Origin: Leucothrix arctica
GTDB taxonomy: Bacteria; Pseudomonadota; Gammaproteobacteria; Thiotrichales; Thiotrichaceae
Assembly: GCF_003172895.1 (NCBI RefSeq)
Contig: NZ_QGKL01000042.1
Span: 186,001 to 250,000, forward strand
Reading direction: 5' to 3'
DNA length: 64,000 nt
Shown here in pieces: positions 1 through 8,044 of this stretch (the first letter of the stretch is position 1; the number at the start of each line of letters is the position of its first letter). The position numbers were made by a program, and so were the translations under genes. The notes below the pieces were generated by a model. The model saw only the letters and a list, made by a program, of their open reading frames with translations, did not search any database and was not told where the DNA came from.

Positions 1-44
1 TTTACTTGTTGTTATCCATAAAGCAGTTTAGGGAGGTTGGAAAC

Positions 45-136
45 TCAGCTTTTTGAAATCTGGCGGAGTACTTCAGCAACCTCAGAGTAAAATGTCATGA
101 GTAGTAAATAAGATCTGATTTATCAGCGATAATCAT
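45..136 (-). pseudogene. Possible remnant of a PIN-domain (VapC-like) toxin
   Basis: The stop codon of the upstream RHH antitoxin gene overlaps an ATG (ATGA) at 136, the arrangement expected for a toxin partner. The reading frame opens MIIAD and DLIYY, resembling the first strand of PIN toxins, but meets TGA after 13 codons. A shifted frame then continues with a helix-like SEVAEVLRQ segment and also stops, at 45. This looks like a decayed 5' end of a vapC gene with at least one frame disruption. The match is short and judged by eye, so confidence is low. Confidence 0.3.
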
Positions 137-375
137 GCTCGGCCGTTATTAATAATATCATCAATGTCATCTGCAGAAATCACGTTTGGTGAAATTTGTG
201 CGCGGAGTCTTTGGATGTTTGTTAACTTATCCTTTGGTGTTTTCAGGCGGGGTAGCAAGGCTTGCTCAAGTCTGATTATAACTTCACTATTGATACTTCT
301 GTGATGATTTTCAGCGGTGCTTTTTAGGGCTTCGTAAAGTTCTTCAGGAATATTCTTGATTGTAATAGTAGGCAT
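133..375 (-). CDS. Arc/FitA-type ribbon-helix-helix antitoxin
   Basis: An 80-residue DNA-binding antitoxin. The N-terminus MPTITIKNIPEELYEALK is the beta strand plus first helix of the FitA/VapB-type RHH fold, followed by the HHRSINSEVI turn and second helix. The acidic C-terminal tail (DDIDDII) is typical of toxin-wrapping regions. I chose the ATG at 375 because AAGAGG lies about eight bases upstream; the longer frame to 492 adds residues unlike the family and would overlap the divergent ATPase gene. Family members form dimers that repress their own operon. No intact toxin follows. Confidence 0.8.
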   Translation of the reverse strand: MPTITIKNIPEELYEALKSTAENHHRSINSEVIIRLEQALLPRLKTPKDKLTNIQRLRAQISPNVISADDIDDIINNGRA

Positions 376-463
376 AGTGATACCTCTTAAAGTGAATGTG
401 GTTTCATTTTGATTACATAATGGTTGCATATCAACAAGTGGATATATCTTTTTTGAGGCAAAA

Positions 464-1624
464 GTGATACCTAGAAACATAAGTAAAGCCATATACCGCT
501 ACGCGAAGTCGTTTCCAGTAGTGGAAATCACAGGCCCGCGCCAATCAGGTAAAACCACGTTAGTGCGCTCACTCTTCGCTGACAAACCCTACGTAACTCT
601 AGAAGATCCTTCAGAGCGCCTATTTGCCGAAGATGACCCAAAAGGTTTTCTAGCTCGCTTTAGTGAAGGTGCAATTTTTGATGAGGCACAACGCTGGCCA
701 GACTTGTTTTCTTATCTTCAAGGAATGGTAGACGAAGACCGTCAGGTAGGGCGCTTCATTCTTACAGGTTCACAGCAGTTTAGTTTACTGGCAGGTGTTT
801 CACAGTCATTAGCGGGGCGCGCGGGTGTAACACGTTTATTGCCATTGGCATCGTCAGAGATTCCTAACTTATCAGCGAGTAGCCTGAATTCTATTTTGAT
901 CACGGGCGGTTATCCTGCGCTTCATGCTCAGACTATTAACGCGCAAGATTGGTTTGCCAGTTACATAGCAACCTATGTGGAGCGTGATGTGCGCCAATTG
1001 ATAAATGTTCAGGACTTAACAACGTTTCAGCGGTTCTTGCGTTTTTGTGCAGGGCGCTCGGGCAGTTTGCTCAACCTAAACGCATTGGCGGGCGAAGCGG
1101 GTGTTACCAATAAAGTGGCTCAGGCTTGGATGTCGGTATTGCAGTCGAGTGATCTGGTTTATTTATTGCCGCCGTATCACAAGAACTTCGGTAAGCGTTT
1201 GGTCAAGACACCTAAGCTATATTTCGTGGATACAGGGTTGGCTTGTTGGTTATTGGGTATTCGCTCGGAAGAGGTGTTGGCCTTACACCCATTGCGTGGT
1301 GCGTTGTTTGAAACGTGGGTCGTTGCTGAGGCGCTGAAAGCTCGTTATAACGCTGGTGAACCAGCTGATTTGTATTTCTGGCGAGATAACAATGGTGTCG
1401 AAGCAGATCTGCTTTATGAGAAAGATGGAATGCTTCAAACCATTGAAGTTAAGTCAGGTGCAACGGTGACTAGAGACTATATAAAAGCAGGGCAGAAGGC
1501 TGCGAAGTTTGCAGGTGACGAAGCTCTGACACCTTGGTTAGTGCATGGTGGTGATGATAACTACGAACGCAATGGCGTTGATGTTGTTGGCTGGCGTAAC
1601 TTTGCTGAGCGTATTTTCAAGTAA
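464..1624 (+). CDS. AAA-family ATPase with DUF4143 C-terminal domain
   Basis: 386 residues. The N-terminal P-loop domain (AAA_14) has Walker A GPRQSGKTT at about 24-32 and Walker B AIFDEAQ at about 70-76, followed by a sensor-like LTGSQQF. The C-terminal half matches DUF4143, with a nuclease-fold-like signature (VEADLLYE, then IEVKSG) near residues 312-332. The start is GTG at 464 with GAGG upstream. Members are widespread, often horizontally acquired, and their substrate is unknown. It is divergent from the antitoxin gene with an 88 bp gap. The family assignment is firm; the cellular role is not known. Confidence 0.88.
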   Translation: MIPRNISKAIYRYAKSFPVVEITGPRQSGKTTLVRSLFADKPYVTLEDPSERLFAEDDPKGFLARFSEGAIFDEAQRWPDLFSYLQGMVDEDRQVGRFILTGSQQFSLLAGVSQSLAGRAGVTRLLPLASSEIPNLSASSLNSILITGGYPALHAQTINAQDWFASYIATYVERDVRQLINVQDLTTFQRFLRFCAGRSGSLLNLNALAGEAGVTNKVAQAWMSVLQSSDLVYLLPPYHKNFGKRLVKTPKLYFVDTGLACWLLGIRSEEVLALHPLRGALFETWVVAEALKARYNAGEPADLYFWRDNNGVEADLLYEKDGMLQTIEVKSGATVTRDYIKAGQKAAKFAGDEALTPWLVHGGDDNYERNGVDVVGWRNFAERIFK

Positions 1625-1660
1625 AGTGGCAAATACTTAGATGTGTGTAGGGAGTAAACA

Positions 1661-2110
1661 GTGATTAGTACAAAAGAGATAAACGATTTAATCAGAAATG
1701 TAGTTCATAAAATAAATTACGAATCATGCGATTATGAAGTCTCCATAAAGTTACTACAAAGCACAGGTAACAAGGGTAGTTTTGAAAATATCCTCACCTC
1801 TTTATTTGAGAAAGAAGTAACCGTTACCAATTTAAAAAAGGTAAGCAAAAGTCAAATTTTAGACTCAATGGAGTTTGCTCTGACTCATGTAGATTATTCG
1901 CCCGCTCCTTATTTCGGCACAGAAGATCATAAGCAGGATGTTCATTTAATTCAGCAGCTTTTTTCAAGCTTATTGTATAGATATGAGGAGGTCTATACGT
2001 TTGATATTCCATACGAGACATATCTCGTTCCGCCAATATTTTGGGGTTTTTCATACTATATTAGATATGAAGATTGTATCGTTGTGTTTGTTGCATCGGC
2101 TTCGGATTGA
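1661..2110 (+). CDS. Hypothetical protein, 149 aa
   Basis: I do not recognise this protein. It starts at GTG 1661 with GGAG six bases upstream and lies 36 bp after the ATPase gene on the same strand, so the two may be co-transcribed. The sequence is acidic and aromatic-rich, especially the C-terminal half (runs such as YRYEEVYTF and FWGFSYYIRYED), with no signal peptide or clear membrane helix. Its size and composition would fit a small immunity-type or SMI1-like cytoplasmic protein, but that is only an impression. Codon use is more A+T-rich than in the adjacent ATPase gene, consistent with an accessory origin. Confidence 0.6.
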   Translation: MISTKEINDLIRNVVHKINYESCDYEVSIKLLQSTGNKGSFENILTSLFEKEVTVTNLKKVSKSQILDSMEFALTHVDYSPAPYFGTEDHKQDVHLIQQLFSSLLYRYEEVYTFDIPYETYLVPPIFWGFSYYIRYEDCIVVFVASASD

Positions 2111-2152
2111 GCTTGTTTAATGAAGCTTAGGACTAGTTAGTGTTAACTATGT

Positions 2153-3709
2153 CTAAGTACTAGGCAGCGGTGTTTCCGCCTTACCCTCTAAAACCGCTTG
2201 AACCAACGTCCCTAGTAACGTCGCAAAAGGCTCTATATCCTGCTTAGTACTAGCCTCTTCAAGCGCCGTCATGTATTCACTGCGCTTCTCCAAAGGCACA
2301 ACAGTCCAAGGGTAGCCACCACTGGCCAACATCGCATTCATCAAAAAGCGTCCCGTTCGGCCATTACCATCCATATAAGGGTGTATATAAACAAAGATAA
2401 AATGCCCCAGCACGACGCGAACAGCGGCATTTTCTTCGGCTTGTAATAACTCAAAAAAAGCAGGCATTGCATCGCGAACCGCTTCTTTACTTGGCGGTGA
2501 GTGCATGGAGCGACGGATAAAAACGGGGGCAGTTCGATAACCTGCCAGATCAGCAGGTTTGTGAATACCTGCCGTGACACCGGGCGCAAACATTTCGCGA
2601 TACCAGATGCGGTGGTCGTTACCGACGACTTCACCTGCATTATTCCCATCGAGTATTTGCGTGATGCTGTTTCGTACGGCTTGATAAGCTTGCCAATAGC
2701 CACGGGCGGCTAAGGCATTAAACCTTTCTTTATCATCTGCATTTTGCTCTGGGTCCCAGTCTCCTGCACGGACACGGTCGATTAGCTCTGGTGTAACACG
2801 ATAACCTTCAATAGAAAGTGAGTGATAGGCGTCTGTGATATACACATCTTCCACATGCTGCATGTAGGCATTTTTATCGATTGTCTGTGTTGGTGCAGCA
2901 GGGAAGTGTGCAATGACTGTTTCTCGCATGTCTTGCCACATCAGTCGTATACGGTTGACGTAGGGAGATTGCTCGCGCTGAGAAAAGCGTAGACTTGACT
3001 TGGCTTCAAATGGATCTACTTCTCGTACTTCATACCCAACGGCTTGCATCGTACTGACAATATCGTCAGCAGTTTGATTGCGGCCAATATTCCTAAATGC
3101 GCCTGCTAAACGTCCAGCGATAGAACTGTGGCCTCCCTCTAACAGTTGCTCTAAGATTTCTGATGCATCACTAATCATGGATAGTGCGGCGCGCATGTCT
3201 GTTGGGCTTTGCCTAAAGCTGTGTTTGTTACAGGCGATCAAAGCAGCCGGAAGGCTGTATAGGCGCAGCCCGTTTTTGATGATGACTTGAGCGGGTTCTG
3301 GGAGGGCAGCGCGAATATCTAACAGAGACGTGCCATGAGGTAGCATGGTGACATTGTTCCGTGCTTTGGCAGCTCGAACCAGTAGCTGTTTTGGTACGGT
3401 CATGTTCTCAGTATGAAGCGCAATAGATTGCTCAGGTGACAAGCACCAGTTTTCACCTTTTAAGTGATTAAGGTACGCCGCACAAAACTGCCAAAAAGAC
3501 GCATACCAAGCGGTGCTCTCTCCTAGTGTTTCGTCTGGGCGAGCAGGCACGTACCAGCCTTTGATGACTTCTTCTAAAAAACCATTTTTAATAAGGCGTT
3601 CGCGGTGAGTACGCGAGAGTTCAGCAGAGCGTATAGCCACTAGGCCCCTTGTTTGTAGTTGGTGGAGGGCTTCCAGTGAGTTTGCTAACTTTTCTGAGGG
3701 TGTCGCCAT
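2153..3709 (-). CDS. Fic-domain AMP-transferase with N-terminal DNA-binding-type domain
   Basis: 518 residues. The C-terminal Fic domain carries the canonical active-site loop HPYMDGNGRTGR at 443-454; the His is catalytic and GNGR binds the nucleotide phosphates. An inhibitory helix motif SLSIEG at 297-302 fits the S/T-xxx-E-G/N rule of self-inhibited class II Fic proteins, so activity is probably autoregulated. Residues 1-60 look like a winged-helix or AbiEi-type antitoxin domain (AELSRTHRERLIKNGFLEEV followed by GWYV). Fic enzymes transfer AMP to a target hydroxyl; the target here is unknown. Four 24-bp-spaced repeats lie just upstream and may be its operator. Confidence 0.9.
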   Translation of the reverse strand: MATPSEKLANSLEALHQLQTRGLVAIRSAELSRTHRERLIKNGFLEEVIKGWYVPARPDETLGESTAWYASFWQFCAAYLNHLKGENWCLSPEQSIALHTENMTVPKQLLVRAAKARNNVTMLPHGTSLLDIRAALPEPAQVIIKNGLRLYSLPAALIACNKHSFRQSPTDMRAALSMISDASEILEQLLEGGHSSIAGRLAGAFRNIGRNQTADDIVSTMQAVGYEVREVDPFEAKSSLRFSQREQSPYVNRIRLMWQDMRETVIAHFPAAPTQTIDKNAYMQHVEDVYITDAYHSLSIEGYRVTPELIDRVRAGDWDPEQNADDKERFNALAARGYWQAYQAVRNSITQILDGNNAGEVVGNDHRIWYREMFAPGVTAGIHKPADLAGYRTAPVFIRRSMHSPPSKEAVRDAMPAFFELLQAEENAAVRVVLGHFIFVYIHPYMDGNGRTGRFLMNAMLASGGYPWTVVPLEKRSEYMTALEEASTKQDIEPFATLLGTLVQAVLEGKAETPLPST

Positions 3710-3720
3710 TGTGGTTATTC

Positions 3721-3805
3721 TCGCTTATCGTGTTGTTCTTCTATTCGCTTATTATGTTGTATCATTATTCGCTTATTGTGTCGATCCAAAATTCGCTTAT
3801 TGTGT
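3721..3805. repeat. Four direct repeats at exact 24 bp spacing upstream of the Fic gene
   Basis: The core TCGCTTATTGTGT occurs at 3721, 3745, 3769 and 3793. Copies 3 and 4 are identical over 13 bases; copies 1 and 2 differ by one or two bases. The array ends 12 bp before the Fic start codon, covering the expected promoter and leader. On the minus strand the repeats also encode an HNKRI octapeptide repeat in a GTG-started open frame (3715-3915), but a DNA-binding array is the simpler reading. Confidence 0.75.
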
Positions 3806-3924
3806 TTAATCAGGCTTTGGACGTTTTTCAAGCTTGAATAAATAAACACCGCATGATTCACACGTCTTCTTGATACCACCTCACCTTTGTAATTACTTGA
3901 TAATTTGATATACACTTTCTTATC

Positions 3925-5097
3925 ATGCCAACGAGTAAGACTACGATGAACTACCCACCTTCCAAGTTGCCAAACATCGGCACCACGATATTCTCAGTGA
4001 TGTCAAAAATGGCGGCTGACCACCAAGCGATTAACCTGTCGCAAGGTTTTCCTGACTACAATGGCCCGAAAGATTTACTCGATCGCGTGGGCTATCACAC
4101 TGAGCAGGGTGCGAATCAATACCCGCCCATGACGGGCGTGCCGGTATTGCGGGAAGCGATTGTTGACAAGGTGTCGCGTCATTATGGCCGTACTGTTTCC
4201 GCAGAGGACGAGATCACCATCACTTCCGGTGGCACCGAGGCGTTGTTTGACGCGATTACCTGCGTGGTATCGCCGGGTGATGAGGTGATTATCTTTGACC
4301 CTGCCTTTGACAGCTACGTGCCAGCCGTGCAGTTGAATGGCGGTGTGCCAGTGCATATTCAATTACAAGCGCCGCACTTTGGCATCGACTGGGACGTGGT
4401 GAAAGCGGCTATTACCCCTAAAACGCGTTTAATGATTCTGAACTCGCCTCACAACCCGACGGGATCAGTGTTCTCGCAAGCGGATATTGATGCCTTATGT
4501 GACTTGGTCAAAGGCACGGACATCTTGCTGATTTCGGATGATGTTTACGAGCACATTGTGTTTGACGGCCAACAACACCTGAGTTTTGTGAAATACGACG
4601 AGCTTTTTCAGCGTAGTTTTGTCATTTCATCATTCGGAAAAACCTATCACGCAACGGGTTGGAAAGTGGCGTATTGCATTGCACCGCCAGCGCTGACGGC
4701 AGAGTTTCGCAAAGTGCATCAGTTTGTGACATTCACCACGCCGCCCGCGTTGCAGTTGGCCATAGCTGATTACATGCGACAAGCGCCAGAGCACTGTGAT
4801 GAGTTGGCAGGCTTCTACCAAGCGAAGCGCGACTTATTCAATAATGTGATGCAAGACAGTCGTTTTAGCTTTATCCCATCTGGCGGCACGTATTTCCAGT
4901 TGATGGACTATCGCGCCATTCAACCTGACATGAGTGATACTGAGTTTTGTGAGTGGCTTGTGAACGAAAAGGGCGTAGCCGCGATTCCTGTGTCTGTGTT
5001 TTGTAAGCAGCCGCCAGACGCTACGTTGGTACGTTTTTGTTTTGCTAAAAATGATGAAACGTTATTGGCGGCTACTGAGATTCTTAAGGGGTTGTAG
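3925..5097 (+). CDS. ybdL: PLP-dependent methionine-type aminotransferase (YbdL family)
   Basis: 390 residues, fold-type I aminotransferase, closely resembling E. coli YbdL along its length (for example GTTIF, INLSQGFPD, QGANQY.PMTGV, LNSPHNPTG, SSFGKTYHATGWK). The PLP lysine is K239 in SFGKT. YbdL enzymes transaminate methionine and aromatic amino acids with 2-oxo acids. The longest frame starts at ATG 3925, but an in-frame ATG at 3946 matches the usual family N-terminus (PPSKLPNIGTT) and is preceded by a weak GAGTAAG. A small membrane-protein gene begins directly at the stop codon. Confidence 0.92.
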   Translation: MPTSKTTMNYPPSKLPNIGTTIFSVMSKMAADHQAINLSQGFPDYNGPKDLLDRVGYHTEQGANQYPPMTGVPVLREAIVDKVSRHYGRTVSAEDEITITSGGTEALFDAITCVVSPGDEVIIFDPAFDSYVPAVQLNGGVPVHIQLQAPHFGIDWDVVKAAITPKTRLMILNSPHNPTGSVFSQADIDALCDLVKGTDILLISDDVYEHIVFDGQQHLSFVKYDELFQRSFVISSFGKTYHATGWKVAYCIAPPALTAEFRKVHQFVTFTTPPALQLAIADYMRQAPEHCDELAGFYQAKRDLFNNVMQDSRFSFIPSGGTYFQLMDYRAIQPDMSDTEFCEWLVNEKGVAAIPVSVFCKQPPDATLVRFCFAKNDETLLAATEILKGL

Positions 5098-5343
5098 ATG
5101 TTTGAAAGAATTCTGATTGATTACGAACAAAAGCTAAAGTGGGCTGCACTTGTCTTGGGTATTTTAAGTACGGTTTGCATAGTACAAGACTGGTATCCAC
5201 TAACCTTGTTCATCAGTTTACCCTTTTGCATAATCTGGGGTTGCTATGCTTGGCTTCATTCTGAGCCACAACTCAAGTACATCAATATTATCTTTTCCGC
5301 GTTATACATTTACGGGATTGTTAGATACATGATGACAGCATAA
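5098..5343 (+). CDS. Small membrane protein, 81 aa
   Basis: The ATG follows the aminotransferase stop codon with no gap, so translation is probably coupled. The protein has a short charged N-terminus (YEQKLKW) and three hydrophobic stretches, approximately 17-32, 35-52 and 60-76, consistent with two or three membrane helices. I recognise no family. A functional tie to the aminotransferase is suggested only by position. Confidence 0.6.
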   Translation: MFERILIDYEQKLKWAALVLGILSTVCIVQDWYPLTLFISLPFCIIWGCYAWLHSEPQLKYINIIFSALYIYGIVRYMMTA

Positions 5344-5398
5344 CTGCCAAGCAACCGGCTGCATACTTAGATGATGCAACCATGTGGTTTTATACAGA

Positions 5399-5431
5399 AC
5401 CCGCCTATAGCTAGAGTTGCATAAGGCGGGT
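5399..5431. terminator. Hairpin between convergent genes
   Basis: ACCCGCCT pairs with AGGCGGGT eight for eight across a 17-base loop. It sits between the small membrane-protein gene and the convergent VOC gene, so it may act for both strands. The flanking T-tract is weak. Confidence 0.45.
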
Positions 5432-5441
5432 ATTCTGCTAA

Positions 5442-5822
5442 TTACTTCATCGAACTAAGACCAAACAAATTCCCTTCCGTGTCCATGCACACGCTAACAA
5501 AACCAAACTCACCAATCGACATTTTAGGGTTAATCACTTTTCCGCCAGCGCTTGCTACGCGTGACTCTTCGACCGCACAATCTTCAGTACCAAAGTAAAC
5601 GATAGTGCCGCCAATAACAGGGCCAGCGCCTTCTCTTTTGACAAGCGCGCCACCAGCGCCGTAGTTTTCCATATCCGTTACAAAGCTTTTCATAATAACG
5701 CTACTGTCTGTTGGGTCACCGATGTTCTCAAGCTCTCGCTCTAAGACTGTTTGGTAAAATGCCGCAGCTCTATCCATGTCGTTTACGTAAATATCAAACC
5801 ATCCGATTGCATTCTGTTTCAT
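5442..5822 (-). CDS. VOC (glyoxalase/bleomycin-resistance) superfamily protein
   Basis: 126 residues with the paired beta-alpha-beta-beta-beta modules of the vicinal-oxygen-chelate fold: an N-terminal module opening IGWFDIYVNDMDRAAAFYQTVL and a second module ending in GNLFGLSS. These are small dimeric metal-dependent or binding proteins; the ligand cannot be told from sequence. It lies 68 bp downstream of an AraC-type regulator on the same strand, a frequent pairing that suggests the regulator controls it or shares its signal. Confidence 0.82.
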   Translation of the reverse strand: MKQNAIGWFDIYVNDMDRAAAFYQTVLERELENIGDPTDSSVIMKSFVTDMENYGAGGALVKREGAGPVIGGTIVYFGTEDCAVEESRVASAGGKVINPKMSIGEFGFVSVCMDTEGNLFGLSSMK

Positions 5823-5890
5823 GATCTTTTCCTTGTTTATGTGTCAGTGAGATCATAGTAACGAGGCTTCAATCGTGTGGATTGTATAAA

Positions 5891-6631
5891 TCAGACATCA
5901 TACTTTCGGAAGTACTCAGCGGGCGTGTAGCCTGTGATTTTACGGAACGAATGAATAAAGTGTGATTGGTCACTATAGGCATCTAGATAATGCTGTTTGA
6001 ATGACTGCTGCAATCGGATGACTTTCAAAAAATCATGAGGCGAAAACCCTGTTGACTGCTTAAGATTGCGTTGTAATTGGCGCGATGACATATGCGTTAG
6101 TTTAGCCATATCAGTGACAGTGTGGATAGCATCAAGGTTTTCAAGAAGCTTTTGAGTCACAGTATTGACGGCAACGAGTTTCTGCTCGGCCAGTTGTGAG
6201 ACTAACGCTGAGAAAATGGGCTGCTGAGCAAGAAAGTCGACACTTGTTAGTTTTTTGTTGGTTTCAATGAGCGGCAAGTCACCAAGGTAGGGTGTACCGA
6301 CATAGCTATCACTCGTCTCACTAAGGTCTCCTTGCCATACCCCTGGGTAGAATTGAATGCCGACATAATGAAAATCCTTTCCTAGGTTTAGGGTTTCATA
6401 GGTGGTTCTCAGTGCAGTGACGCCAGCAATATCGGTGTCTTGTAGATTAAAAAGAATGTTTACACAGGCATCAGGCAGGGCGTGATACTGAAAGTCATCT
6501 ACTAAGGGCGCATCTGTCTTTAGTTCCCAGAAATTGTGTACGAGATTAGCAATGTCACTAGGCGGCTTGGTTTCTTGGTATTTTACCGACTGATTACTTT
6601 TCTCTATGCCATCCTTTATTGGGTCATACAT
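5891..6631 (-). CDS. AraC-family transcriptional regulator
   Basis: 246 residues. The C-terminal third (about 150-246) is an AraC/XylS double helix-turn-helix: the first helix pair includes VTDMAKLTHMSSRQLQRNLKQSTGFSP, and the second ends in the diagnostic FRKITGYTPAEYFRK. The N-terminal domain (about 20-130) resembles the cupin-like DUF6597 sensor region found in this subfamily (HNFWELK, HALPDACVNILFN, YVGIQFYPG). It is upstream of the VOC gene on the same strand. The effector is unknown. Confidence 0.88.
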   Translation of the reverse strand: MYDPIKDGIEKSNQSVKYQETKPPSDIANLVHNFWELKTDAPLVDDFQYHALPDACVNILFNLQDTDIAGVTALRTTYETLNLGKDFHYVGIQFYPGVWQGDLSETSDSYVGTPYLGDLPLIETNKKLTSVDFLAQQPIFSALVSQLAEQKLVAVNTVTQKLLENLDAIHTVTDMAKLTHMSSRQLQRNLKQSTGFSPHDFLKVIRLQQSFKQHYLDAYSDQSHFIHSFRKITGYTPAEYFRKYDV

Positions 6632-6803
6632 GTTTCCACCATTAGTTGCCTGTTCTTAATGTTTATAATAGTTGTGTCGAACAGTTGATACTCAAAGAGA
6701 AGGTTAAGAAATGTCGTATGTGGTCGAATGTAAAACATGAGAAAAGAATTCAGGCTTAACAAACGTCCTAAGGGTTTTTTGGATCATATTGCGTAAGCCA
6801 GAC

Positions 6804-6923
6804 ATGGCTGAGTTTCCTGCAATATATATGCATGTCGCTCCTTTTGTAGGGTTCTTTATGTTCTCTCTAGCCATTCTGTTTTGGAACTACTGTTTGAAAT
6901 TTTATAAAAGCACCGGTAATTAA
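6804..6923 (+). CDS. Possible 39-aa single-helix membrane protein
   Basis: In the 297 bp gap between the AraC gene and the PepSY gene an ATG frame encodes 39 residues beginning MAEFPAIYMHVAPF, with one strong hydrophobic stretch (about 12-29) and a lysine-bearing tail ending at TAA 6921. There is no convincing ribosome binding site (only TAAG nine bases upstream). The rest of the gap shows nothing I recognise. It may be a genuine small protein or chance. Confidence 0.25.
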   Translation: MAEFPAIYMHVAPFVGFFMFSLAILFWNYCLKFYKSTGN

Positions 6924-6928
6924 TCGTA

Positions 6929-7984
6929 TTAACGTTTTTTGACGTAGGACATGAGTCCTAATAGGCCCAGCGTAAATAAGCTGAATCCAAAGATCGTTAA
7001 TAAAATCCGATACCACAGCCCTAGTTTTGCGGTATGTAGTGGGTAAGCGAAGTCATATAAGCGCTCAATACTTGGGCGCTTAGTGTCATCCATATTGAGC
7101 TCCATACCCCCTGATCGAGCGTCGATATAGACAGTTGTTTGACCGCTGCTATTCCATCCATTAGCTTGTTGTAAGCCAATGATACGATAGGGGCTTGTTT
7201 CTGACTCTGGTGATACCCAGCGGACGGTCGCGTTTGGGTGTTGAGAGAGAGCACGCGTGACCACTTGTGACCAGCTGATAAACTCTTTGCCTGTGAGTGT
7301 GTCGAGCGGGCCGTCTGATAAAAGATAATCACCTTCAGAGATATATGGTTCTACTAAAAGCTCTTTTGATTGGTCGGGATAGGTAAGAAAAGTCCCTGTA
7401 GTACAGATAAGCAGAATAGGAATAAAGCTCATAAACCCAAGGTTGCTATGACTGCGAATGAGTTCGCCTTTTCTAATGCCTCTGAGCTTGGATGGAAATA
7501 TTCCTAGTTTAAGTGCACGACGACGTGGCCACCAAATGATTAACCCGATTGCCATTGCTAAGACTAAAAATAGTCCGCTAAAACCAGCAATGTTTAGACC
7601 GATAGTATTGCCGAGTAAAAAGCGATGATGTAGATCTAATAGCCAGTCTTCAACGCGGCCGTTATCACTCCATTGCTCAATCAGTTCGCCATGTTGGCTA
7701 TACAAAGCACGTTTGCTTTGATCAAGAACCACCTTGTGTAGCGCCAATCCTTCATGGTGAATTTGGATAAGCAGTAGCTCATTTGCAGCGTAGTGCGATG
7801 ATATTTTATCAATAGCCAGCGCCAGTGATGCTGTATCCGCTTGAAGTGGCGCACGCGCTTGCTGCATGCTTAGCCACAGATATTCCTTCTTCCAAATAAG
7901 TAATGTGCCGCTAAGACTCATGCTCAACAACGTAAGACACAAGATTAGCCCAAGCCAGCGGTGTATAAGCTTTAATATCTTCAT
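6929..7984 (-). CDS. PepSY-associated membrane protein
   Basis: 351 residues, PepSY_TM family. The N-terminal helix starts with the family hallmark LIHRWLGLILCL (about 6-28). A periplasmic loop follows, containing the DLHHRFLLG motif, then helices near 130-150 and 180-205, a large periplasmic PepSY region with TVYIDARSG, and a final helix before the basic C-terminus. Such proteins occur next to siderophore receptors or flavin/heme reductases and are thought to work in metal or electron handling. Here the partner 60 bp upstream is a secreted protein of unknown function, probably in the same operon. Confidence 0.85.
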   Translation of the reverse strand: MKILKLIHRWLGLILCLTLLSMSLSGTLLIWKKEYLWLSMQQARAPLQADTASLALAIDKISSHYAANELLLIQIHHEGLALHKVVLDQSKRALYSQHGELIEQWSDNGRVEDWLLDLHHRFLLGNTIGLNIAGFSGLFLVLAMAIGLIIWWPRRRALKLGIFPSKLRGIRKGELIRSHSNLGFMSFIPILLICTTGTFLTYPDQSKELLVEPYISEGDYLLSDGPLDTLTGKEFISWSQVVTRALSQHPNATVRWVSPESETSPYRIIGLQQANGWNSSGQTTVYIDARSGGMELNMDDTKRPSIERLYDFAYPLHTAKLGLWYRILLTIFGFSLFTLGLLGLMSYVKKR

Positions 7985-8044
7985 TAAACGTATTGTCCAA
8001 GTTCCTTGGACAATACGTTAGCTTTTATCATTTTAGGTCGCTAT

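Noticed and set aside
3721-3805. The 24-bp-spaced repeats as a CRISPR array
   Set aside because: Repeat cores are about 13 bases, spacers about 11 bases, and there are no cas genes; real arrays have longer repeats and unique spacers of about 30 bases.
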